From NCBI RefSeq assembly GCF_006717045.1, contig NZ_VFPH01000001.1, forward strand, positions 1,488,001 through 1,552,000: a DNA stretch of 64,000 nucleotides, read 5' to 3'. The notes beneath the pieces are model-generated. The model had not been told where the DNA came from. It did not search any database and saw only the letters and a list, made by a program, of their open reading frames with translations. Below, piece after piece: positions 23,880-31,863 of the stretch. Each line of letters opens with the position of its first letter. The first letter of the stretch is position 1. Origin of the DNA: Pseudonocardia cypriaca (GTDB taxonomy: Bacteria; Actinomycetota; Actinomycetes; Mycobacteriales; Pseudonocardiaceae). Position numbers and translations under genes: made by a program.

Positions 23880-24185
23880 CTACAGGAGCGTGACCAGCAC
23901 GAACACCAGCGCCTCCCACACCACCCACGCCACGACCAGGAGCAGCAGCGCGACCACCGCGACCGCGGCCCACCGCCGTCCGCCCTCGGCCCGGTTGGCG
24001 GACTCGGCGAAGTCGCGCACACCCTCCAGGTAGCCCTCCACGGTGAAGGCGGGGCGCTGGCGCTGCATGCGGTCGAGGTGCGCGGCGAAGGCCTGCGCCT
24101 CCGGGTCCTCGGGGTCGAGCCCGAGCAGCTCGTCGTCGAACTGCCGGGAACGGCCCGGACGGTCCGGTTCGTGGAGATCGGGCAT
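23880..24185 (-). CDS. Small membrane protein of unknown function
   Basis: The 101-residue protein has an acidic N-terminal half (PDLHEPDRPGRSRQFDDEL...) and a C-terminal hydrophobic stretch WAAVAVVALLLLVVAWVVWEALVFVLVTLL, long enough for one or two membrane passes. I do not recognise a family. It is divergent from the LigD-type gene with a 32-nt gap and close behind msrB. Confidence 0.6.
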   Translation of the reverse strand: MPDLHEPDRPGRSRQFDDELLGLDPEDPEAQAFAAHLDRMQRQRPAFTVEGYLEGVRDFAESANRAEGGRRWAAVAVVALLLLVVAWVVWEALVFVLVTLL

Positions 24186-24217
24186 CCCGGTCAGCCTAGC
24201 GGGTAGCGTCCGCAGTC

Positions 24218-25261
24218 GTGGCGAGCAAGAGCGCGGCCGTGCTGCTGTCGGTCCCGGGCCCCGACGGCGCCCGCGAGGTGCGGCTGACCAGCCCGGACAA
24301 GGTGTACTTCCCGGAGCGGGGGATCACCAAGGGCGAGGTCGTCGAGTACTACCGCGCGGTGGCGGAGCCGCTCCTGGGCGCGCTGCGCGAGCGGCCGACC
24401 AACCTCAAGCGCTACCCCGACGGCATCGACGGTGAGTCGTTCTTCGCCAAGCGGTTGCCGAAGGGTGCGCCGCCGTACGTCGAGACCGCCCGGGTGACGT
24501 TCCCCAGCGGTCGCACCGCCGACTCGCTCTGCCCCACCGAGCAGGCTGTTCTGGTCTGGGCGGCGAACATGGGCACCTTCGACTTCCACCCGTGGCCGGT
24601 CCGGCGCGCCGACGTCGACCGCCCCGACGAGCTGCGCATCGACCTCGACCCGCAGCCGGGCACCGACTTCGCCGACGCCGTGGCGGTCGCCGCGGTGCTG
24701 CGCGAGGTGCTCGACGAGGCCGGGCTGGTCGGCTGGCCGAAGACGTCCGGCGGGCGGGGCGTCCACGTGTTCTGCCGGATCCGCCCCGAGTGGGACTTCG
24801 TGGCCGTACGGCACGCGGTGATCGCCATCGCGCGGCGGGTCGCGGATCGGTCGCCGGACAGGGCCACCGTCGCGTGGTGGAAGGAGGAGCGCGGCGAGCG
24901 CGTGTTCCTCGACTACAACCAGGCCGCCCGGGACCGCACGGTCGCGTCGGCGTGGTCGGTGCGCGGGCGGCCGCGTGCCACCGTTTCGATGCCGGTGACG
25001 TGGGAGACGCTGCCCGACGTCGAGCCGGAGGACTTCGACGTGCGCACCGTGCCCGGCCTTTACGCCGAGCACGGCGACCCGCACGCGGGGATGGACGAGG
25101 CGGCGGGCGGCCTGGAGCGGGTGCTCGAGTGGTACGCCGCCGACGAGCGGGACCGCGGGCTCGGTGACCTGCCCTACCCGCCGGAGTACCCGAAGATGCC
25201 GGGCGAGCCGATGCGGGTGCAGCCGTCCCGCGCGCGGGAGAAGCCCGCGGACGCCACCTGA
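24218..25261 (+). CDS. LigD-type polymerase domain protein (stand-alone)
   Basis: The 347-residue protein matches the archaeo-eukaryotic primase-like domain of LigD: LTSPDKVYFPERGITKGEVVEYY, RPTNLKRYPDGIDG, the metal motif RIDLDPQPGTDF and TSGGRGVHVFCRI. Such proteins add nucleotides in double-strand break end joining. There is no ligase or nuclease domain, so it is a split-type polymerase. No ku gene is seen in the window. GTG 24218 lies 8 nt after TAGCGT, suggesting a leaderless transcript. Confidence 0.88.
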   Translation: MASKSAAVLLSVPGPDGAREVRLTSPDKVYFPERGITKGEVVEYYRAVAEPLLGALRERPTNLKRYPDGIDGESFFAKRLPKGAPPYVETARVTFPSGRTADSLCPTEQAVLVWAANMGTFDFHPWPVRRADVDRPDELRIDLDPQPGTDFADAVAVAAVLREVLDEAGLVGWPKTSGGRGVHVFCRIRPEWDFVAVRHAVIAIARRVADRSPDRATVAWWKEERGERVFLDYNQAARDRTVASAWSVRGRPRATVSMPVTWETLPDVEPEDFDVRTVPGLYAEHGDPHAGMDEAAGGLERVLEWYAADERDRGLGDLPYPPEYPKMPGEPMRVQPSRAREKPADAT

Positions 25262-25267
25262 TCGCGA

Positions 25268-25304
25268 CGGAGCCCACCACCCCGTGCGGGGGCGGTGGGC
25301 TCCG
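25268..25304. terminator. Shared hairpin terminator between convergent genes
   Basis: CGGAGCCCACC (25268-25278) pairs with GGTGGGCTCCG (25294-25304), with a further CCCC/GGGG inside. It lies between the 3' ends of the convergent LigD-type and DUF4383 genes and could serve both. No T-tract follows, as is common in actinomycetes. Confidence 0.7.
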
Positions 25305-25321
25305 CTCTGATGCGGGTCAGG

Positions 25322-25768
25322 TCAAACGGTGCGGCGGTCGCGGCCGAGCAGGAGGCCGAGCGCGATCATGCCGACGGCGAGCACGAGGTGCAGCCAGTTG
25401 TCGGCCGTGTTCAGGGGGACGAAGTTGGCTGCGCTGTTCTGGTCGATCAGCAGCCCGTAGATCCACAGCACGGCGTAGATCACGCCGCCGAAGATCAGGA
25501 AGTTGCGAGCCCCTGCCGCGGTACGGGACATCGCCAACCCGGCGACGCCGAACAGCAGGTGCACGATGTTGTGCAGCACCGAGACCTGGAACAGGCCGAG
25601 CAGCATCGCCTCGGACTGGTGGCCTGCGAAGCTCAGGTCGCCGAAGTTGGTTGTGATGCCGGGGATGAATCCGAGCACACCTACCAGCAGGAACACGACA
25701 CCTACGACGAGTGCGGCGAGCTGGATGGGGCGGCGGACGTCGACGGCACGGCTGCCTGATGTGGCCAT
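25322..25768 (-). CDS. DUF4383 membrane protein
   Basis: The 148-residue protein has four predicted membrane helices (IQLAALVVGVVFLLVGVLGF, a central HNIVHLLFGVAGLAMSR, FGGVIYAVLWIYGLLI and LHLVLAVGMIALGLLLG). The pattern GFIPGITT...FQVSVLHNIVHLLFG is characteristic of DUF4383. Function is unknown. ATG 25768 has an AGAAGGAT SD. Confidence 0.85.
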   Translation of the reverse strand: MATSGSRAVDVRRPIQLAALVVGVVFLLVGVLGFIPGITTNFGDLSFAGHQSEAMLLGLFQVSVLHNIVHLLFGVAGLAMSRTAAGARNFLIFGGVIYAVLWIYGLLIDQNSAANFVPLNTADNWLHLVLAVGMIALGLLLGRDRRTV

Positions 25769-25861
25769 GGCGATCGATCCTTCTCTGGGAGTCGCGCTTC
25801 CGTGAGGGCTTTCCTCGAGGGGCCGGATACCCCCGTTCCGAAGGCTCGAACACCGAGTAAC

Positions 25862-26344
25862 TCAGCGGGGAACCAACCGCTTCTCGTATCGGTGGGCGGG
25901 GACGCGGATCGGCGCGTCCGGTCCCTCCGCCATGTGCTCGAAGGGGCCCTCGTCGGTCCACCCGTTCCGCTCGTAGAACCGGCGGGCCCGGGTGTTGCCC
26001 GCGACGACGGCGAGCCACGCCCGCCCGTGCCCACCGGCCTCGACGAGGCGCTCGGCCTCCGCGAGGAGAGCGGCCGCCACCGCGGTGCCCCGGTGCGCGT
26101 CGGCGACGTAGACCTGCTCGACCTCGTCGCCGACCACCATCACGAATCCCGCGACGGCACCGTCGACGACCGCGACCACCGTGTCGCCGGTCCGCTCGCC
26201 CGCACGGACGTCGAACGAGGCGTCCGTGCGGGCGGCGGTCAGCTCGTCGGGAACGTGGCCGAGGTGGCCGTCCCGCCAGCCGCTGCGCCAGACCGCGGCG
26301 ACCGCGGGCGCGTCCTCGGGGCGAGCGGGCCGGAGCGTCACCAC
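25862..26344 (-). CDS. GNAT family N-acetyltransferase
   Basis: The 160-residue protein has the GNAT fold signature: LRPARPEDAPAVAAVWRSGW, a VYVADAHRGTAVAAALLAEAE acetyl-CoA-binding segment and ARRFYERNGWTDEGPFEHM near the C-terminus. The substrate is unknown. GTG 26344 is 7 nt after TAACCT, compatible with a leaderless transcript. It is followed divergently by nothing of related function. Confidence 0.85.
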   Translation of the reverse strand: MVTLRPARPEDAPAVAAVWRSGWRDGHLGHVPDELTAARTDASFDVRAGERTGDTVVAVVDGAVAGFVMVVGDEVEQVYVADAHRGTAVAAALLAEAERLVEAGGHGRAWLAVVAGNTRARRFYERNGWTDEGPFEHMAEGPDAPIRVPAHRYEKRLVPR

Positions 26345-26354
26345 GCTCCGGAGG

Positions 26355-27155
26355 TTACTGACCGGCCGAACCCGGTTCCGCCATCTGCCGGTGCCCCTTC
26401 GCCTTGAGGGCGTCGGGCATGACCTTGCTGGCCGCCTCCTGAGCCCTGGTGCTCAGCGACCCGGCGACGACCCGCCGCTCGCCCTTCATGAGCGCCTCGA
26501 AGCCCTGTTGCGCGACCTGCCCCGCGTCGTCCTTGGACGACGCGCCGACCTTCGTGTCCTCCATGTCGGCGCGGCGGAAGAAGTCGGTCTCGGTCGGGCC
26601 GGGCATCAGCGAGGTGACCGTGACGGCGCTGTCGCGCAGCTCCTCCTGCAGCGCCTCGGCGAACGACTGCAGGAAGGACTTCGAGGCGTTGTAGATGGCC
26701 TGGAAGGTGCCGGGCATCGTCGAGGCGATGGACGAGGTGATCAGCACCCGCCCCTCGTCACGCGCGGTCATGGCCCGCAGGACGTGCTTGGCCAGCCGCA
26801 CGGTCGACGTGACGTTCAGGTCGATGATCGCGAGTTCGTCGGCCAGCTCGGTGTCGACGAACGCGCCGCCCTTCCCGACGCCTGCGTTGAGCGCCGCGGC
26901 GGCCAGCGGGCGTCCGGTCGCGGTGACGGCCGACCAGAGCTGCTCGACGCCCTCGGCCGTCCGCAGGTCGGCGCGCACGGCCTGGACGTCGGCACCCGAG
27001 GCGCGCAGCTCGGCGGCGGCCGTCTCGAGCCGGTCGTCCTCCGCGTTGATGACGAGGTCGAATCCGTTCTGGACGAACTGGTCGGCCAGCTCACGCCCGA
27101 TCCCGCTGGAAGCGCCGGTGACCATGGCGAGTGGCCTGGTGGTGGACGAAGTCAT
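26355..27155 (-). CDS. Short-chain dehydrogenase/reductase
   Basis: The 266-residue SDR has the NAD(P) motif MVTGASSGIGRELAD near the N-terminus, a modified LNAGVG in place of NNAG, catalytic serine in ITSSIAST and the YNASK active site. It resembles the DltE-like SDR group. The substrate is unknown. ATG 27155 is chosen where the Rossmann fold begins; longer frames overlap the divergent zinc dehydrogenase. Confidence 0.87.
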   Translation of the reverse strand: MTSSTTRPLAMVTGASSGIGRELADQFVQNGFDLVINAEDDRLETAAAELRASGADVQAVRADLRTAEGVEQLWSAVTATGRPLAAAALNAGVGKGGAFVDTELADELAIIDLNVTSTVRLAKHVLRAMTARDEGRVLITSSIASTMPGTFQAIYNASKSFLQSFAEALQEELRDSAVTVTSLMPGPTETDFFRRADMEDTKVGASSKDDAGQVAQQGFEALMKGERRVVAGSLSTRAQEAASKVMPDALKAKGHRQMAEPGSAGQ

Positions 27156-27233
27156 GCCCCGGTGGCTACCCGCCGCCGTTTCCGGCAACCCATGCGGGGA
27201 ACGGAAGGGGTTCGACGTCACGGAGGAGTCCCA

Positions 27234-28421
27234 ATGCGAGCGGTCACCTGGCACGGCAAGCGCGACGTACGCGTGGACAACGTGCCCGATCCGACGATCC
27301 AGGAGCCTACCGACGTGGTCGTCCGCGTCACGTCGACGGGTATCTGCGGCTCCGACCTGCACCTCTACGAGGTCCTCGGTCCCTTCCTCGACGAGGGCGA
27401 CATCCTGGGGCACGAGCCGATGGGTGTGGTCGAGGAGGTGGGCAGCGAGGTCAACGCGCTGGCTCCGGGCGACCGGGTCGTCATCCCGTTCAACGTCTCC
27501 TGCGGCACGTGCTGGATGTGCGTCCGCGGGCTGCACTCCCAGTGCGAGACCACGCAGGTGCACGCCCACGGCAAGGGCGCATCGCTCTTCGGGTACACCA
27601 AGCTCTACGGCCAGGTGCCCGGCGGGCAGGCCGAGTACCTGCGGGTGCCGTTCGGGGACACGCTGCCCATCAAGGTGCCGGACGGTCCGCCGGACGACCG
27701 GTTCGTCTACCTCTCCGACGTGCTGCCCACGTCCTGGCAGGCCGTCGAGTACGCGGCGGTGCCGCCGGGCGGCTCGCTGCTCGTGCTCGGCCTCGGCCCG
27801 ATCGGCGACATGAGCGCCCGGGTGGCGCAGCACCGCGGCGTCGAGAACGTGATCGGCATCGACCTCGTGCCCGAGCGGCTGGAGCGGGCCCGCGCTCACG
27901 GCGTCACGGCGATCGACCTGTCCGAGCACGGCCGCGACCTCGTCGACCACGTCCGCGGGCTCACCGACGGGCGCGGCCCCGACTCCGTCATCGACGCCGT
28001 CGGGATGGAGGCGCACGGCTCGCCGGTCGGCAAGCTGGCCCAGCAGCTCACCGGCCTGCTCCCGGACGCCCTTGCCGCGAAGCTCATGGAGACCGCGGGC
28101 GCGGACCGGCTGAACGCGCTCTACTCGGCGATCGAGCTGGTGCGCCGCGGCGGCACGATCTCGCTCAGCGGCGTCTACGGCGGCATGGTCGACCCGCTGC
28201 CGATGCTCACCCTGTTCGACAAGCAGATCCAGCTGCGCATGGGGCAGGCCAACGTGCACCGCTGGGTGCCCGAGATCCTCCCGCTGCTCGTCGACGACCC
28301 GCTGGGGGTGGACGACTTCGCCACCCACCGCCTCCCGCTCGACGCCGCCCCCGAGGCGTACGCCACGTTCCAGGCGAAGAAGGACGGGATGGTGAAGACG
28401 CTGCTGCAGCCCGCGATGTGA
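27234..28421 (+). CDS. Zinc-dependent alcohol dehydrogenase
   Basis: The 395-residue medium-chain dehydrogenase has the catalytic zinc ligands in GICGSDLHLYE and GHEPMGVVEEVG, a structural-zinc region CGTCWMCVRGLHSQC and the NAD fold VLGLGPIGDMSARVAQ. Related proteins act on alcohols, polyols or formaldehyde-type substrates. The long insert before the C-terminus (GKLAQQLTGLLPDALAAKLMETAG) is typical of the glutathione-independent formaldehyde dehydrogenase-like branch. ATG 27234 has GGAGGAG at about 5-6 nt. It is divergent from the SDR. Confidence 0.87.
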   Translation: MRAVTWHGKRDVRVDNVPDPTIQEPTDVVVRVTSTGICGSDLHLYEVLGPFLDEGDILGHEPMGVVEEVGSEVNALAPGDRVVIPFNVSCGTCWMCVRGLHSQCETTQVHAHGKGASLFGYTKLYGQVPGGQAEYLRVPFGDTLPIKVPDGPPDDRFVYLSDVLPTSWQAVEYAAVPPGGSLLVLGLGPIGDMSARVAQHRGVENVIGIDLVPERLERARAHGVTAIDLSEHGRDLVDHVRGLTDGRGPDSVIDAVGMEAHGSPVGKLAQQLTGLLPDALAAKLMETAGADRLNALYSAIELVRRGGTISLSGVYGGMVDPLPMLTLFDKQIQLRMGQANVHRWVPEILPLLVDDPLGVDDFATHRLPLDAAPEAYATFQAKKDGMVKTLLQPAM

Positions 28422-28512
28422 TGGCTCGACCGCGGCCCGAGATCACTCTCACCAGCGGCACTCCTGCAGCACCGGTGTCCGGCCCGACCTGACCACCGGC
28501 GCGGGTCGGGCG

Positions 28513-28658
28513 CATGATCCGGAGTATCGGTTGGCTATGGCTGTGGCGGCAGCCGTGGACAACCGCTACTCGCGATCTTGGCGTTCATGATCCGGTGTAT
28601 CGGGCGGTCACGGTCGTGGGGGCAGCCATGGACAACCGCCCGTTCGGATCATGGTCTG
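28513..28658. repeat. Two-copy imperfect direct repeat, 73-bp period
   Basis: CATGATCCGGAGTATCGG at 28513 recurs as CATGATCCGGTGTATCGG at 28586. GGCAGCC(G/A)TGGACAACCGC follows at the same offset in both. No coding frame is preserved. The origin is unknown. Confidence 0.6.
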
Positions 28659-28810
28659 CTCCCTACCTGCTGTTGATCGGTTCTCGTCGGGTCGGTCTGG
28701 TCGGTGCGCCGCCGATGGGCGCGCCGTTCCCGGCTCGGGCCTCCCAGCGCTCGGTCCGCCTCGGCCTCTCGGGTGCTCCTCCTTCCCGTCGCCCCCGCAC
28801 GATGGTGGGT

Positions 28811-29149
28811 GGCTGGGTTGGGTTCATTACCGAATTCCGTGGTGGCGTGGACGGCCGTCCCCGACGCGGAGGCACGGCGGTCGAGGACGAGACCGCCGCG
28901 GTTGGGTGCCACGCAACCTGCGGTGGTGCCGACCCTCACCTCCAGCCGATCCCGCATGGTCAGGCGGGACCAGCCCAGGACCAGGCGTCCGGCCGATCAT
29001 GCTGGACAGCCCGGGGTGGTCAGGATGGGACGGGAGCACAGCAGGTTGCGGGGCACCCAGGGCGCGCGCTCGTCGGGAACCGCCGTGCCCCCGCGTCGGG
29101 GACGGCCGCCCGAGCAACCACGGAACTCGGTAGTGAACCCAACCCCGCC
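28811..29149. repeat. Imperfect inverted repeat, arms about 110 bp
   Basis: The left arm 28811-28920 and the reverse complement of the right arm 29042-29149 align at roughly 80% by eye (shared GTTGGGTTCA, ACGGCCGTCCCCGACGCGG, GGCACGGCGGT, CGCAACCTG). The spacer is 121 nt. Both arms, read inward, can encode VGF(I/T)TEFRG..GRPRRGGTAV. They may therefore be opposed copies of one decayed coding repeat. No transposase is seen. Together with 28422-28810 and 29150-29348 it fills a gene-free stretch of about 0.9 kb. Confidence 0.65.
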
Positions 29150-29292
29150 ATCGCCATAGGTGCGGTAGAGGCGAACCGGATCGACCACGTGAACAGCCGT
29201 GGCGAGTAGGTGAGGCCGGGAGGCTCGAGGCCGGGACGGCGCGCCCACCGGAACGGATTTGCCACCACAGAGACACCACGACGGCGCGGGGC

Positions 29293-29308
29293 GCGTTCCG
29301 CGGAACGC
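29293..29308. repeat. 16-bp perfect palindrome downstream of the isomerase-fold gene
   Basis: GCGTTCCGCGGAACGC lies 40 nt beyond the stop of the minus-strand gene ending at 29349. It may be part of a terminator or another small palindromic element. Confidence 0.3.
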
Positions 29309-29348
29309 ACCCGAAGCCGCGATCCGGAAGCCCCAGGCGTGCGGCGGA

Positions 29349-29972
29349 TTACCCGCCGATCCGAGCGGCGAGCGTGGCCTGGCCAGGCCCGGTGAGCTCC
29401 CCGACGACCCCGCGGCGGCCGGAGATCGCCATCAGGAGTGACTCGCCGGGCCCGCGCACCTCCGGGCCCCTCCCGGCGGTCCAGCCGAGGTCGGTCGCGA
29501 CCAGCCGGAGCCCGCGGGCGCGCCAGAACGCGCCGATCGGCGGCGCGAAGCGGGCGAACGAGAGCGCGGGGAGCAGCCGCTCCGGCGGGATCGTTCGCGG
29601 GGCGCCGAGGGGGCGGCGGATGTCCTGCTGGTGGACCATCCCGTCGACCAGCGCGACGCGACCCTTGAAGGCGGTGGTGAGCCCGTCCGGGTCGAGCCGC
29701 TGTTCCAGGAGGGCGAGCAGCTCGTCCGGGGTGGCGCCGCGCATCTCGGTCACGCCGGCCTGGTTGACCCGCCCGAGCTGGAACCGGCCCCGGGTGAGCC
29801 GGCGGGCGACCTCCCGCCTGCCGAGCCCCTCGTAGCAGATCATGTGGGCGACCACGTCGCGAACCCGCCAGCCCGCGCACAGCGTCGGCGCGTCCCACTG
29901 CTGCGGCGTCAGGTCGGTGAGCAGGGCCAGGAGGTCGGTCCGCTCGGCGCGGGCCAGGTGCATGCACGTCAT
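29349..29972 (-). CDS. Maleylpyruvate isomerase-fold (mycothiol-dependent) protein
   Basis: The 207-residue protein begins ERTDLLALLTDLTPQQWDAPTLCAGWRVRDVVAHM, the N-terminal pattern of TIGR03083/MDMPI proteins. A metal-binding His lies in VVAHMI and in ALVDGMVHQQDIRRPLG. These DinB-like enzymes use mycothiol as cofactor; the substrate here is unknown. ATG 29972 or the ATG three codons later could start it. Confidence 0.82.
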   Translation of the reverse strand: MTCMHLARAERTDLLALLTDLTPQQWDAPTLCAGWRVRDVVAHMICYEGLGRREVARRLTRGRFQLGRVNQAGVTEMRGATPDELLALLEQRLDPDGLTTAFKGRVALVDGMVHQQDIRRPLGAPRTIPPERLLPALSFARFAPPIGAFWRARGLRLVATDLGWTAGRGPEVRGPGESLLMAISGRRGVVGELTGPGQATLAARIGG

Positions 29973-30047
29973 CGCCGGCGGACCCTACTCGCCGAGATCA
30001 GGTTGGGGGACGCCGATGATGTCGGTGGCCGGGTTCAGCATGGGGCG

Positions 30048-30173
30048 GTGGAGCTGACGGGGAAGGTCGCGGTCGTCACGGGAGCAGCGGTGGGCATCGG
30101 CCGCGCACTCGCCGCACGGCTCGGTTCGGAGGGCTGTGCCGTGGTGGTCGCAGACATCGACGCTTCGCGGTGA
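30048..30173 (+). pseudogene. Truncated short-chain dehydrogenase, N-terminal fragment
   Basis: VELTGKVAVVTGAAVGIGRALAARLGSEG...VVVADIDASR is a textbook SDR N-terminus with the TGxxxGIG nucleotide motif. The frame stops after 41 codons, before any catalytic residue. No continuation is visible in another frame before the convergent glpD-like gene at 30190. Confidence 0.6.
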
Positions 30174-30189
30174 TCCCGGACGGCCGTCG

Positions 30190-31863
30190 CTAGGGCGCGG
30201 CGGCCCGCTCCGCGGCGAGGCCCGCCCGGTCGCGCTCCACCTCCGCCCGGTAGGCGGCCACCTCCCGCGCCTGCCGGTCGGCGTCCCAGCCCAGCAGCGG
30301 GGCGAGCAGGGCGGCCACGGCGGGGGCTGCGGGCAGCCCGGCGTCCGTGCGCTCGATCGCCAGGTGGGTGCGGCGGTGCAGCACGTCGACGAGCGTGAGC
30401 GCGCCCTCGTGCGTGACGGCCCGCTGGAACTCCACCGGCAGGTAGCCCTCGGCGCCGGGGAGCGGCTTGCCGAGCGCGGGGTCGGTGCGGATCGGAGCGA
30501 GGACGTCGGGCAGCTCGTCGCCGTAGCGGTGGAGCATCCGGCGCAGGTGCTCCTCGGTCACGCCGTACTCGGCGGCGAGTCGCGGCACCCTGTTGCCCAC
30601 CGCCTGCCAGGCCGAGGCGCCCACGAGCGGGAGGCTCGCGGTCGGGGATGGCGGGAGCGTGACCCCGAGTGCCCGCCCGGCAGCGTCGACCGCGTCGAGC
30701 GCCATCCGCCGGTACGTCGTGTACTTGCCGCCGACGACCGTCACCATCCCGGCCGGTTCCTCGATCACGGTGTGGTCGCGGGAGAGCGCGGATGTGGTGG
30801 CTGCGTCCTTCGCGACCGGCGCGAGGAGCGGGCGCAGGCCGGCGAACGAGCCGAGCACATCGTCGCGGGTCAGCGGGCGGGCGAGGTAGCGGTTGACGTT
30901 GCGGAGCAGGTAGTCGACGTCCTCCCGCTCGACGGTCGGCGCGCGGCGGTCGCCGTCGTACGCGGTGTCGGTGGTGCCGAGCAGCCAGTGCCCGAACCAC
31001 TTCCGCAGGATGATCACCGAGTCCTCCGCGCGGGCGAGGATGCCGGTCCGCGAGTCGAACGCCTCCTGATCCACCAGCAGGTGCACGCCCTTGGCCGGCT
31101 GCACCGCGAAGGTCGGCGGGCCGGCCATCGCCTGGATCTCGGCCGCCCACACGCCTGCGGCGTTGACCACCACCGACGCCGTGACGTCGAACCGGCCGCC
31201 GGACTGCGTGTCCTCGACGGTGACGCCGGTGACCCGCGGGCCGTCCCGCAGCACGTCCACCACCGGCGCGTGGCTGAGCACCACCGCTCCGTGCGTGGCC
31301 GCGGTGCGCGCTACGGCGAGCGTGTGCCGGGCGTCGTCCATGCGGCCGTCGTAGTACTGCAGCGCCCCGGTGACGACGTGCGGGTCGAGGCCGGGGGCCT
31401 CGCGCAGCGCGCCGCGCCGGGTCAGGTGGCGGTGGTGCGGCACCCCGCCGCGCCCGCCGGTGCGCCCGGCGGCCGCCATCAGGTCGTAGAGCAGCACGCC
31501 CGCGCCGATGTAGGGCCGCTCCCAGTGCTTCGTCAGCGGGAACAGGAACGGTTCCGGCGTGACGAGGTGCGGGGCGAGCGTGCGGACCATCAGGTCGCGC
31601 TCGCGCAGCGCCTCCGCGACGAGCCCGAAGTTGAGCTGTTCCAGGTAGCGCAGCCCGCCGTGCACGGTCTTGCCCGACCGCGACGACGTGCCGGACGCCA
31701 GGTCGCCCGCCTCGAGCAGCACGACCGACAGGCCCCGCGCCGCGGCGTCGAGGGCCACCCCGGCACCGGTGACGCCGCCGCCGACGACCGCGATGTCGAA
31801 CGTGCCGGACTTCGCGGCCGCGAGGGCGGCATCCCGGGTGGCGGGGGAGAGGTCCGCGGTCAT
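30190..31863 (-). CDS. glpD: FAD-dependent glycerol-3-phosphate (or polyol-phosphate) dehydrogenase
   Basis: The 557-residue protein has the FAD motif AVVGGGVTGAGVALDAAARG, SGTSSRSGKTVHGGLRYLEQ, and a C-terminal DAO_C region (LRRMLHRYGDELPDVL...). Family members oxidise sn-glycerol-3-phosphate to DHAP at the membrane. In a polyol operon, paralogues such as erythritol-phosphate dehydrogenase do the equivalent. ATG 31863 overlaps the FGGY kinase stop by 4 nt (ATGA), so it is the third gene of the aldolase-kinase-dehydrogenase operon. The true substrate is inferred from context only. Confidence 0.85.
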   Translation of the reverse strand: MTADLSPATRDAALAAAKSGTFDIAVVGGGVTGAGVALDAAARGLSVVLLEAGDLASGTSSRSGKTVHGGLRYLEQLNFGLVAEALRERDLMVRTLAPHLVTPEPFLFPLTKHWERPYIGAGVLLYDLMAAAGRTGGRGGVPHHRHLTRRGALREAPGLDPHVVTGALQYYDGRMDDARHTLAVARTAATHGAVVLSHAPVVDVLRDGPRVTGVTVEDTQSGGRFDVTASVVVNAAGVWAAEIQAMAGPPTFAVQPAKGVHLLVDQEAFDSRTGILARAEDSVIILRKWFGHWLLGTTDTAYDGDRRAPTVEREDVDYLLRNVNRYLARPLTRDDVLGSFAGLRPLLAPVAKDAATTSALSRDHTVIEEPAGMVTVVGGKYTTYRRMALDAVDAAGRALGVTLPPSPTASLPLVGASAWQAVGNRVPRLAAEYGVTEEHLRRMLHRYGDELPDVLAPIRTDPALGKPLPGAEGYLPVEFQRAVTHEGALTLVDVLHRRTHLAIERTDAGLPAAPAVAALLAPLLGWDADRQAREVAAYRAEVERDRAGLAAERAAAP

